64,000 bases of DNA from Macrosoma leucophasiata (Eukaryota > Arthropoda > Insecta > Lepidoptera > Hedylidae). The DNA lies in contig JAWQUS010000027.1 of the NCBI GenBank assembly GCA_036365455.1, positions 16,852,501-16,916,500 of the forward strand, given 5' to 3'. The position numbers were made by a program, and so were the translations under genes. Position 1 is the stretch's first letter, and each line of letters starts with the position of its first letter. Below the pieces are notes generated by a model. The model was given only the letters and a program-made list of their open reading frames with translations. It did no database searches and was not told the DNA's origin. This document shows positions 1 to 10,965 of the stretch, one piece after another.

Positions 1-117
1 TGAATAAAACGCAATATCACCTAATTACCGATTCTGGGGACCAGACTTGCCATCTCAGTCACCAGAAGACCATTAAAAGATAATAGTGAATTCCAACTGA
101 ATTTTACTGATTTTAGA

Positions 118-360
118 GTTCCAATGTTGGAGGACGAAAACGGAGCTCCACCGCATTACCTAATGAAATGGTAGTGTCCGGTAAATATGTGTTCCTGTTA
201 GATGTGTATGAAATGTATTACTGTCCATAGACGCAAAACAACTTAGGCCTCAGGGGTGCTAATTTATCCCTATTTTAGCTTCTGGATTTAGTGTTTCTTT
301 AAGCTGCAGGATTCACTTGCCGTCTTTGTGAATTTCATGTTTGTCTGCCTCCTTTAGTAT
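118..360 (+). repeat. Dispersed repeat family A, degenerate copy
   Basis: A worn copy of the commonest short repeat in the window (about 12 copies, roughly 285 bp when full). Recognisable landmarks in order are 'gagctcc', 'accgcattacctaat', 'aaatggtagtgt', 'taggcctcagggg', 'gctgcag..tcact' and 'catg.ttgtctgcc'. Strand is given so that the A-rich end of fresher copies is 3'. No coding capacity. Boundaries are approximate. Confidence 0.6.
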
Positions 361-3300
361 AAAAGCAGAGGCTCATACGATACATCTTATTCGTCTTAAT
401 GGACCCATATTTACAAAGTTGCACTAAAACTTACCAGACGTAATATAGTTATAATTTCATTTACTCCGTAATATTATAGTGGAGTAGCCATTAATGCCAT
501 TATACGAGTACAATGTGCACTACGATTATACGAGGATATCTCAACATTTCTCACGGTTTGGCTATAGCCTTGAACTCTCTGAGTATTGTAATTTTTATTT
601 TCTAAGAGATTCGTGCCCAAACGGGTCAACTAGATTTTATTGCTTATCGTATTTATTAGTGCTAGAGATCGCTCTACGGTCAAAATTCAACTGCAATTAA
701 TGTTTACAAGTTGAATATTATTGAAACTTTCTGTCAAAGGATATCTCGACAACTGTGTCGTTTGGTTTATTTTATTTATAAGATCTTTTCTATATAATAT
801 ATCTAACCTATCGTTGATATCTATGTATATTCTTTGCCATCATGTTCGTGCACTGTCACTGAATTTATACCACCAGTAGATGATATACCTGCAATAGGTG
901 GTCGTTGGATGTTCATCAATCATTTACTTTGTACTGGTGCTAAAGCGCATTACCTAATTTACAGCAATAATTATCTTACAAACACAGCCCGCTATTACAG
1001 TTTTCATTTTTAATCTGTTTTTTTTTTATGAAATATTATTACACCATTGTTTTCGATTTTCCTATACGAAATAGATGGAAAGTGCTAAAGTTGTTGACTT
1101 AATCCTATTGAAGCTTTATTTATCCAAACCAGCACACATCCAGTATTCAAAATGGCCAAATAAGAGCTTTTGTAAGCACCATTGCCTAGGCACAGCTCAG
1201 TTTGCTCTGTTCAGCAAATAAATTGTACCCATTGAACCAAATAAAATCCTTAATAGATACTTCATCTCGTAAATCGAGAGTTTGTTTGAGGCGTAAAATT
1301 CAGATCACTCTTTTGCAAATTAAGATTTCAAGATATATTTTCTCTGGTCTTTCATCTTGTGTGCTTGGTCGAACTTTGATTGCTTAATTTGAACTTTGAT
1401 CTCATTTACTTTACTCGTAGACTTTTTCATTTCGTTCAAAGTAAACGAGTCGGAATTCTGATTTGTTTTTATCGGCCATTTTATTTAACTTAGCTTCACT
1501 CGCAGACAATCCAAGTTGTATTAAAGTGAGAATATATAAGCGACTTTTTTTTTACGAGAAAGCCGTTATGACGCATTACTTCTTGAACAGTTCACATACA
1601 TACTGTATCCTTCAATAGTTTCCTGACCATAGATTCCGATAATGGGTCGTAGTTTCTCTCCAGTCTGCATTTAAAATGTAGATTTATACATGCCACAATC
1701 CAGCGGATTTGATTTAATGATAACAATATTTCTGTTCTATCTTTATTCCGACGAATTGGATTGTTGAAAATAAATTGTGTCCAGCCAATTAAAACGTAGT
1801 TGTATATGTAGAGAAGCGTGCAGTATTCAATGTTGAAGCGACTGTGCGGGCGGCGACCGCGGACAGTGCAGCTGGCATACACTTGGATTGAAATTGAAAT
1901 GAATTGTTTGCCGAGTCAACTCTGACTGGATTATGTGCGGTTTCCTCACCGACGTAAATTGGATCTCGAATGAGATGTCTTTTTCCGAATCGCCTGCACC
2001 GCTCGTCTACCTTTAACCGACCTCGTTGCGCCTTCGACAGCCCACTTTGAACGTTCCTTTTGTTGTATCTCGCTCCACGCTATTCTATCCGCAGCGAGGA
2101 TTTTTGTATTCGTAATAGTCATCCGGTGAATCGGCGAGATATGATCGAGTTAATCGATATCCACGATACTTATTCACTTTTATCGTACCGTCGATGTAAC
2201 TATTTATTTGTATTTATGATATTGGGTTGCAAAGGCTGCACGCGCGAGGGTCGTGTGAAAATCTTATTGCTCGACAACAATGCGGCTCGTGACTCCAGAT
2301 GCGATTTTGTCTATAGATTAATATGCTGACATAAATCCCCTTATATTTATTGTATCGATATGGAAAGAGAATCTATCTGCCGCGTTATTTATGTAAGTTT
2401 AACTCGGAATATATAGCTACCGATTATCTCTATGTACTAGTCAAACAATGATTCGCTCAGTAATATTGTATACGACAAGTTTTCGTGGGAAAAGTTAGAG
2501 GTCCGACTGATGGTGCTTCGGACTGGCTAATTGCGGTTCGCCGTTCCGAAAGTATTTGCTGAGCAAATTACACAATTAGTAAGTTTTAAGTAGATAAACG
2601 AAAACAAAGCGCCGGTTGTGTAATTGCATGCAAAGGGAATTCCGGTGCGGGTCGAGTGGCGCACACTCGGGCCCGTGGTCGCTTCTCATTGGCGCAGAAT
2701 GGATATTGCACGTGCCAAATGCTAACTTAGCCAATTGGGCCGACTAACAGGGGACACATTCTGCGGCACCTCATTAGCTGCATCTCTGCATAATATATGA
2801 CTTGTTCCAAATTAAAAAAAAGGTAAAAAACGTCGCCGCAATACATCATCTACTTGCCAATATCGGTTGATTGATTGCCTCCTTGCCCGAAACACCACGA
2901 TATTGTTTCAAACAGCTGTATCGAACGGTGGCGACAATAAAGAAGATTAGTTTAGGTTCTCGACCCCGAGACTTTCTTTGAAGTTCGCGCATTGTCTTAT
3001 TCCCCGGCTATGTAATTTAACAGATTGCAAAAAAGATGTGAGTACATGAGAGGAATTCATATAATCCTTAGGAATATCGTGAGAACACTACTTTTCGCCT
3101 TCGCCTTTTTTCGTGGCCTGGGATAAATGTTAGCTGTGCTTTAATTCAGGAAGTGGTCGACGAGTATAATTATGTTGACGAATTTTGAGAAATTAAATGC
3201 AGTGTTTATTTTATCAGAACCATATTGGTTCTTAGACAAGTCATTCTCTACGTCTCACTACTCATTAGATAAACGAAGCATCAATTAGTTAAATACGTAG

Positions 3301-4330
3301 AGTTTGGTAGGTAATATTCTATTAAAAACCTATTTATTTCATCACTGATATAATCTTCATACCTTAGTTTCTCATTGATTTTGGTTAAAAATATCATGTT
3401 TTACACATAAGATATAACTGATACCATTTAAAAATAATATATATTTATACCACCATGACATACAATCGTTTGGGAACGTGCAGTCCAAATAAATTGTATC
3501 GATGTAGGCATTTATCACAAGAACTCATTCCTGTATTGCCACAGAACATAGCCGAGTATTTTTACTGGTTCTAAAATGCACATTATGCCGGTCAGGTATG
3601 TGTCGGATCTTCTGACGCATTTTATCGCGATGATTCATTTCTTACATCTCGATTGAAAACGTCGCATTGGCTTGTAGCTAAAATAAAACGAAGAAGTATG
3701 CGATACGGTATTAGAAATATACATTCATCTGTTATTTAATGATGATGATTATTAAAATGTTATGTTTAATTACATGTACCATCGTAAAATTGTTCGATCG
3801 GAGACGTCAGTGCCTTAATTGTGTTAACAAAGCCTAATTTCAGTGAAAGTCACAACAGTGTTGTGCGTCAGGGGAGATAAAACTCATTAAGTAACAGTTG
3901 AGAGATTCTAATATGTACTGTATCTCAGATTAAATAACAAACGAACAAAACGTCCCGATCTTGTGAAAAGTATTTGTCATTTGATCCATTTCTCTCTCTG
4001 TCACTGAAGCACATTAAGTTAACTCCATCGACTGAGAGCTAACATAGCCTTTCGTCTCTAGAAAAGCTATTAACTTTGTGGTTCTTTTCTCTCTACACTC
4101 TTTTGTCTTGAGAACGTATTAATACTAGTTTTTAAAGCTGAGCTTTTAACTCGATTTGATACTCTTGTGTCTTCAAGGACTGGGGTGAATTCGAAGTCTT
4201 GCTTTGCTAAAATGTTGACTATTACAATAAAACTTTTGATCAATTCATTTTCATAGAATTTTATGTAGTTTTTGAACTGATTCGGTGACTTAATAATATT
4301 ATGATGCCCTAGGGATCTGAGTTTGTGTTG
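361..4330. other. Stretch with no recognisable gene
   Basis: AT-rich DNA with only short chance reading frames; none has a recognisable domain or convincing exon borders. A more GC-rich patch lies at about 2630-2770, and another at about 1980-2050. These could be regulatory or old repeat remnants, but nothing in the sequence decides this. Confidence 0.5.
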
Positions 4331-4332
4331 TG

Positions 4333-4600
4333 TGAGGCGGCGTCGGGACGTGACGACCCCATCGCCCACTAGCGGAAGAATTCCCTTCTGATGGAGAGGA
4401 ATTCTTCCGTTGGTGCAGTCAGTCTACCGAACAATGGCGGTCAAACCATGGCGGTACAAGTGCATAGGATGGGCAGCAGCGTCCCGTGTAAAATTGCCGC
4501 CACTGCGATCGCCAACCCGCATGAAAAGCGTGGCGATTATGGCATTTCCCCCCAATGATACACAACCCGAAAAAACGGCCCCTAGTCCCCGGCGGCTCCG
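4333..4600 (+). repeat. Dispersed repeat family B copy, fused to an RTE derivative
   Basis: The head reads 'gtcgggacgtgacgacccc', then 'cgcccactagcgg', an inverted pair around 'gaattcttcc', 'gtgcagtcagtc', 'accgaacaatggcggtcaa' and 'gtggcgattatggca'. The same order is seen at 10724, 29648 (minus), 43826 and partly 41757. Other copies end in a 45-bp stretch like the 3' end of the RTE at 55131-58353, then (ATG)n. Here the head runs instead into a longer piece of that RTE from about 4581. Confidence 0.75.
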
Positions 4601-5072
4601 CTATTCTTGACCATAGTGGTACCGGTCATGGCAACGGCGGGGCAGGGGGTGCGAAGAATCACCGGAAGATGCCAGGGCCTCCCAACGAGTAAGCCTTAAA
4701 ATGAACATGGACAAGACAAAGTTCATGTCAAATGTCCATGTTACACCCACTCCTGTTATGGTCGAGGGTACTACACTCGAAGTTGTTGACAATTATGTAT
4801 ACCCGACATAGCTCACCGAATAGCAAGACTCAAGTGGCAGTGGGCAGGGCACATAGCTCGACGAACTGACGGCCGTTGGGGCAGAGCAGTTCTCGAGTGG
4901 CGACCGCGTACCGGAAAGCGAAGTGTGGGCAGGCAGATGGACCGACGACCTGGTGAAGGTCGCGGGCAATCGCTGGATGAGGGCGGCCCAGAACCGTACG
5001 TTGTGGCATTCTTTGGGGGAGGCCTTTGTTCAGCAGCGGACGTCTTTTGGCTGAAATGATGATGAATGATGA
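4581..5072 (+). mobile_element. Internally deleted RTE-type LINE derivative
   Basis: The sequence matches two separate parts of the RTE copy at 55131-58353. A short 5' piece ('cggcggctcc' to 'gtgc.aagaat', compare 55313-55380) is joined to the 3' end of the reverse-transcriptase ORF ('ccttaaaatgaacatgga' and onward, compare 57645-58350). The central part of the ORF is missing and another gap is seen near 4805. The end 'ttggctgaaatgatgatg' is the RTE tail. It is non-coding now. Confidence 0.7.
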
Positions 5073-5149
5073 GTGAGCAGTGTTTTTGTCTAATATTTTT
5101 ATTTGCCGCCAAATGATAGTTTTCAGCACTCATCATGTTCCATTTAGGT

Positions 5150-5335
5150 GATACCTAATGTAAAGCCGTAACGTAATAACTATCACAGAGACATAACAAC
5201 TAAAATCTCAGGGGTGGCAACGCATCTGCATTTGACCTCTGGTTATTCTGTAGATATGTTTTTGTCTATAGCCTAGAGTCATCAGGTTACATCCATATGA
5301 ACTGCATGCTTATTTGCCACCTTCGTTACATAAAG
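5150..5335 (+). repeat. Dispersed repeat family A, 3' half
   Basis: Contains the family A landmarks 'cataacaact', 'ctcaggggtggcaacgcat', 'ctgcatttgacct', 'tctatagcct' and 'gaactgcatgcttatttgcc', ending in 'ttacataaa'. The 5' half is missing. Confidence 0.7.
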
Positions 5336-5395
5336 ATACGACACGGCTCTGCACTTATAACAAATTATTCATATAACATAGAGATGTAGATTGTG

Positions 5396-5468
5396 AATAT
5401 AAATTAAGGTAAGGATTTAATTCCGGAAAAAAAATATCCGGAATTAAATCCTTACCTTAATTTATGTA
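5396..5468. repeat. Perfect 28-bp inverted repeat (hairpin)
   Basis: Arms 5400-5427 and 5437-5464 are exact reverse complements separated by a 9-base A-rich loop. Beyond the arms, 'gattgtg' on the left and 'cacaatc' on the right extend the symmetry imperfectly. It looks like a short fold-back element or a small MITE. No target duplication was identified. Confidence 0.85.
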
Positions 5469-5499
5469 CCTACACAATCCATGTAAGCAGACATATACA

Positions 5500-5602
5500 C
5501 ACTCACACTCTTATATTTTACAGACACACACTCACTCACTAACTCTCTCTCTCACACACACACACACATACACGTACATGCACACACACACACACACGTT
5601 TA
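5500..5602. repeat. CA/CT-rich microsatellite
   Basis: Runs of (CA)n mixed with 'ctcact' and 'ctctct' follow the hairpin at 5400-5464. Confidence 0.85.
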
Positions 5603-5689
5603 TGAATATTAAACATCTTAACTAATCTATCTTTTTTTTAAATTATTATTTTATTTTAACTTGTTTAAACAAAATTAGCTTTTAATCAT

Positions 5690-5876
5690 TGATCGCAAGG
5701 CGTCGCAATATTGCTTGTAAACGCGGAGGAACACTGACTCTCATATCACAGATTATTCTAGTTTGAGAGTCAGGGGTCCACAAGTGTAGCCCAACTTGAT
5801 TAGCTCTTAGCCTTAGCTTTATCTCTGTAACCTAGATTATAAGAGTTAATGAATAAACATTTATTATTATTATCTC
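5690..5876 (+). mobile_element. Probable LINE 3' end with ATT-repeat tail
   Basis: Begins near 'gatcgcaaggcgtcgc' and ends in 'taatgaataaacatttatta' followed by 'ttattat', the kind of 3' terminus seen on insect non-LTR elements. No coding part is attached. Family not identified. Confidence 0.45.
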
Positions 5877-6660
5877 TCGTCAGCACGGGGTCCAATTTGA
5901 ACCCCGGACCTTTGTCAGGCTTGCGCGGGGACATGGGGGACCAACACGTAGAGGCCCTTTCGAGAATTTTGATCTACTTTGTAATGGGTTATATTCGGCG
6001 GGACCTCTCTCTGACTGCATCAATAGTTAATACAGGCACAGACAGACCCCGCAGAATATAATGGGACTATTGTAATGAAAAGTGATTTGACAAACTTTGG
6101 GCTATGTGGGTGAACCGGGAGGACTAGCTGGCTGGGGGCCTATGGAGTGAGATCCGGCACCTGCCTATATTCAACATCTCACATTATCGAATCCTACTTT
6201 AGGCAGGTGGTGACTCGCCTCTCCTTGGTGGTCCCCCCAAACAGCCAACCCGATGGTCGACAGGGGGCAACACTGTTGAGAGAGGCTGGGGGTGTCGAGA
6301 GGTGTGGCCCCGGTTTCACCATCACGAGCGAGTAATCTCGAGCTCGGAGCGGGCTTCCCCGCTATTATGCCTTTAGACACTTCCACCCCCGAGTGTATGG
6401 CTCTTTCAGAAATTTAGACAACAGCCTATTATCTAAATTTCTGCAAATGCTATACCTCTAGCGCCCCACTCTGACCGGCCAATGAAGGCAAGCCAGAGGT
6501 GAGAGACCTGATGCTCTGTCCGGCCGTACCTCTGTGTAGCGGACGAAGCGGAGCCCAGTTCTCTCGGAGGAACTCGAGATGATGGTAGGGGGTGGTGTCG
6601 CTACTCACCAACAGCTCGCCACAAGCTGCTCTGCCCCCTTTAATTAATAGAGGATAATGA
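5877..6660. other. GC-rich block of unknown origin
   Basis: About 0.8 kb clearly richer in G and C than its surroundings, with several short open frames on both strands but no recognisable protein domain. It includes an inverted pair at about 6399-6444 ('cagaaatttaga' and 'tctaaatttctg'). It sits directly downstream of a LINE-like tail, so it may be a 5' UTR or other non-coding part of a retrotransposon. This is inference. Confidence 0.4.
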
Positions 6661-7034
6661 TTATTCTGCATGTTTACCCGAAATTCTACTACAACACGCT
6701 TTAGCCGTGTATCTGCAAAACTATTATTGTTATCTATCTACTGGGTATCCTCGTTGGAAAACAAGTCCACAGTTAACCTATACCCGCATGATTGTTGTCA
6801 AGAGTTTTATGTTTGTGTTTCGTATTCGTGTTTGCTCGAACATACCCTGGATAAACGTTCTATCATTGTTGTCCTTTCGTATTATACCTTAATGTATACT
6901 GATATTATAAAGCTGACGTGTTTGTTTGTTTAATATCTGGGGCGGTCTGATTTGTACAACTCGCTCTTGTTTTCAACATTTATTCTAGACTTTTTCAGGT
7001 GAAGCTGGCATATTTATTTTTTATTTTAAACTAC

Positions 7035-7118
7035 CTTTTAAGTGCAGCGGTGTGCGACGACCGCTTGATTCGAGACGCGGGTTCGATCCCGGCACCTGGA
7101 CAAATATTTGTATACCCT

Positions 7119-7160
<42 letters not shown>

Positions 7161-7215
7161 TCGGGTCTGGGTGTTTGTGTATGTGTAGTATTTGTACCTA
7201 TTCATATTCAATTCT
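7035..7215 (+). mobile_element. tRNA-like SINE interrupted by (TA)n
   Basis: A B-box-like 'gggttcgatcccggcac' is followed by 'ctggacaaatatttgta', a (TA)n microsatellite at about 7124-7155, and 'ttcgggtctgggtgtttgtg'. The same arrangement recurs at 33296-33470. This suggests a tRNA-derived SINE body with a family-specific tail. The A-box half is poorly preserved. Confidence 0.55.
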
Positions 7216-7544
7216 TTCAGCTCGATACCCGTACAGTCTGTAATTAAATCGTCATATTACTATGTATTTTATGTATATGCCCATAAGATACAATTGTATA
7301 GACGTATATATAATTGCTACATGCATCACTCTCTATTTACGTGCACGTCAGTTTCAAAGACTTCCTCACTATCACACACATAATCTTTATTTTTGGTCAA
7401 GGACTTGGTCTCTGTCAACACTTGCAACTATCGACATTAGTATTACAATTTTATCATTTATTTTTAAGTAGGTACGGTACACTCTTCATATGCCGTTATT
7501 TAAAAAAAATAACAAGTTAAAAAATCCATTGAAAATGGACTTGA

Positions 7545-9250
7545 ATTATAGTGAAAGACTCATCCGCATCGACTGCAATCGTGAAATTCTAGTTATTTAA
7601 CGGTGGCGCGGTATGAGTCGATTGCTCCAATTATTATAATATTTGTTGCTTCAATAGCAGCCACCGGCACTGAGGTATCTGTCTTCGGTTGCCGCTTTCC
7701 GACAAAAGAACTGACTTTAAGAAATGTTTTGTGAAAATACTGGCTGTCCATACGAACTTTGTATGGACTTTGCGGTAAAAAAATAGTAGGTTTGAGAATA
7801 GGTTAGGTAGGTATGTATGTAAAAAAATAACAGTGGCGCTCTGGAAGTGCCCACAGAAGTGAAAACTTAAACAATATACAGAGGTGTCGGTTATGTCAGT
7901 GTCACGAATTCAATGGTTCTTTTCCGTCTCAAAAAAATTTCAACACACCTAAGAATGTATTCCTTTTTAGTTTTTTATTATTATATTTTTATAGAAGAGA
8001 AAATAAAAGCTATTTATATTTAATTGCAGCGTATGTAAATATTGTGTGAAAAAATTTCATACCAAGAGTATTTTGGCACAAGACTCATGAAACTGAAAAA
8101 CATTTGGCCGATCTTCTAGATAGGTATTTTGTCACTTCCTGAACATGCCCCTCGATAATAGACGATCGGACACTAGCCACAACGCCCACAACATTGTTGA
8201 ATACAATATTCTTTCATTTTTTGCATCCTTGACCCGTTTCATTTGGAATGCATAGCGGGCAAACGCGAAAATTGCATCTGAAATCAGCTTGAATGGTGAA
8301 AGCGAAAGAGTCGACCGGCGTCGCGGAATGGCGCGGTATGTGCCTAACGCTCCAACTATTCTAATATTCGTTGCTGTAATGGCAGCCGATGGCACTGAGG
8401 CATCCGCCCTCGGTCGCCGATTTCCTTGCGAGTTTAAGAAAACGTTTTATGCGAAAATATCAAGGCGAGTCGATTTTCATGATGCTTTACAGTTCGATTT
8501 GCCGCAGTTATTTTAAATTTGTTCGCAGTATATTGAATTGATGATTGTAGGTCGTGAGCTTTCCGGAAACCGAGCAATTGGATCAGAATTTTTCAATTTC
8601 TTTTTTAACTTCTTTATCCTTTAGGAATTTTGGTATAGATAACAATGGGCTAGAGTAATGCATCTATTATGCCATACTTCTTATTTATCTTATACACCAT
8701 TGATCCGTTTCGTTCCACATACTCGTAATATATCTGTGGAGGAATTGCGTCTACAAGGGAAAGAATCATTGTTTCATTTCAGTATGTGCTGGACGCTCCA
8801 ACTGTTGCAATATTCGTTGCTGTAAGGGCAGCTGATGGCACTGAGGCCTCATCAGACCTCGACTGCCTATTCCCTCGCAAATGGACCGAGTTTAGGAAAA
8901 TGTTTTGAAAAATTAGCAATGCGAGGCGATTTTATTTATTTATTTATTTAACTTCTATGCACTTATGTAAAATGTAAACACACATACAAATAAATATGAA
9001 ATAATATATATATATAACAAAATCATATCATAAATACACATATATAAAATATAATATGATAATATACATATATACGATGTACAAGTTATAAAAGACAGAG
9101 TCTATATAGATTTACAATATACTTTTATTACTCTTATAACAATAACAATCATAATTGACGATTAGTCGGGAGACTTTAAAAAAAGTCGCGGAGCTCACGT
9201 TTAAAAGTAAATTCCTTAGGGTTCGATTTGTTGCAGTTATTTTTTTTACT
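7545..9250 (+). repeat. Three diverged local copies of one block
   Basis: Similar blocks start near 7600, 8325 and 8783. Shared landmarks are 'ggcgcggtatg', 'gctccaa.tatt.taatatt', 'gttgct..aatggcagcc', 'ggcactgaggcatc', 'gtttaagaaa' and 'gttcgatttgccgcagttat'. The middle copy is open for about 75 codons (8289-8516), but the others are broken by stops and the frame is not clearly conserved, so it is not called as a gene. The third copy is split by an AT-rich insertion. Confidence 0.6.
8930..9215. mobile_element. AT-rich insertion in the third local copy
   Basis: The block continues from 'gaggcgattt' (about 8923-8932) to 'gggttcgatttgttgcag' (from about 9219). The sequence between begins with a TTTA-repeat and holds 'atatatata' runs. 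It has the look of a LINE 3' end in reverse orientation. Edges are approximate. Confidence 0.45.
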
Positions 9251-9960
9251 TTGGTAGCTCTAACCAAGTTTAGGTTGGTACTTACATTTTACGTTAAATT
9301 TTTTGTCGGAGTCAGGACTTAAAACGAGCATCCTTTATAGCCTTTTCGATGTATCGCAACCGCTGCGGTCGTCATTCACGAGCTTTCAGAGATTGTCCAC
9401 TAGGATAAATGGACTTTCAACTGTCTTTTATTTTCAGTCACCTCAGTCACGTACCTGATTGTAAAGTTCTATGCCACATTCGCTAGTTATATGCATATCA
9501 ATGATTGTCGTAAGTCGTACATGTGTACCATCGAAGAAGTTTCCGCTGATCCAAAACCATTGCAAATTACACTTTATTATCACACAAATAAGGCACCGAC
9601 ATGATCTACCGGACGTTTCTTCGCTGGTATGTGTGTTTCTATGAGATGGTCTGTTGATAAAGTCCGTTCATGTTTTACTACGTAAGTCTGCGCTGATTCT
9701 GGTCCATTTATCTCGAGCCCATTAACCCTCACTGGCCCGTCTAACTACCTCCGGCGGCGCCGCGTTGCCCATCACATAGGAGCGAAGTCTTTGAGAGCGA
9801 AAACGACATAGGCTCTTTGGAAGTGCTCGGCGCCACCTAACGCCTTGCACCTGTATTATATGTTAGTAGATACAGCGTCAGTACAGTGTCAAGAATGATA
9901 TTGGCACTGATTATTGTAAATTTACTTTTTTTTAATTTACAAGAATTTCATATTTGGAAG

Positions 9961-10292
9961 CATAGAGCAACACGGGCCACCGGCCGACGCGGCGGACCGG
10001 AGGGGAGCAGCCATAGACAGTCTGTTTTGAGTCTATTACCGATGCAAAACAGTCTGTTATTTTTTACGGGAGGAAATGCGTGTGATACCTACACACACAC
10101 TACAAAAATTGTCTATTACTACGAAACTCACACCTTGACTTTAACAAAATACATAAACAATTTCACGCACACATTTAAACATCTAGGCGACAGGTATAGG
10201 CCCAATTAGGCTTGTACTTTGACAGAGGGGAAAGCCGGCATATGCCTACTCCCCTTCGGTCTGGCGCGGCCGGTGGCCAGTGTTGCTCTATG
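9961..10292. mobile_element. TIR DNA element (MITE) with 8-bp target duplication
   Basis: Terminal inverted repeats begin 'catagagcaacac' and continue through 'ggccaccggccg' (right end 'cggccggtggcc' then 'gtgttgctctatg'). Flanks are 'tttggaag' (9953-9960) and 'tttagaag' (10293-10300), an 8-bp target duplication with one change. A second copy at 60231-60524 has its own exact 8-bp duplication. The 8-bp length suggests hAT or P superfamily. No transposase is encoded, so it is non-autonomous. Confidence 0.85.
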
Positions 10293-10723
10293 TTTAGAAG
10301 TGTTCCACGTCAAACCTCGTTCAAAAATTGAATTATCAGATTCGTGGAACAATTATTTTTCAGTCACGAATTCAAATCTGAAACATTTTTCCCCATCCAC
10401 GCTCGTTTCTCTATGTCAAATAAAAAGCTTGCTTAATCCCACTATTGTTTATGCTGAAGCAATTTTTGTATATTGCGACGGTTTGTAACGCCACAACATT
10501 AAAGTCAACAAAGTCGCTTTACGTATTTTCTAAGCACGAAACTATGCATTAAACTTTTCTGCAATATATTTTATTACAGCTGCATTCTATCTTGGATGCA
10601 TACTAAGCAAGACTTTGTATAGAGTGCAGATTTGCATGTGAAGGTTCCTAGGAAAGCTTTATTTGAAACTAACAACTGCCGAATAGTATTCAGTGCCATT
10701 TAGAGTGCTACTGAAGGTCAACG

Positions 10724-10965
10724 TCGAGACGTGATGATCCCATCGCCCACTAGCGGCAGAATTTTCTTCTACTGGAAGAGAATTCTTCGACTAGTGCAGC
10801 CAGTCAACCGAACAATGGCGGTCAAACCATTCCAATGGGGCGTCCTGTGATATAATTACCTCCAATCCGCATGTCAAGGGTGGCGATTATGGCATATCCC
10901 TATTATATATTGTGAGGCTTTCGTCCAGTAGGTTTATATTTCGACTGCAATGATGATGATGATGA
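10724..10965 (+). repeat. Dispersed repeat family B copy
   Basis: Reads 'cgtcgagacgtgatgatccc', 'atcgcccactagcgg', 'gaattcttcgactagtgcag', 'accgaacaatggcggtcaaa', 'gtggcgattatggcatatcc', and ends in a (GAT)n run at about 10950-10965. The 3' part is partly replaced. Confidence 0.75.

Noticed and set aside
4813..5136. Two overlapping minus-strand frames of about 100 codons
   Set aside because: Antisense to the RTE-derived sequence; the same pattern appears opposite the RTE at 58048-58299.
9886..10488. Frames of 107 and 89 codons
   Set aside because: They overlie the TIR element at 9961-10292, which is non-coding and has frames at the same place in its second copy for that reason.
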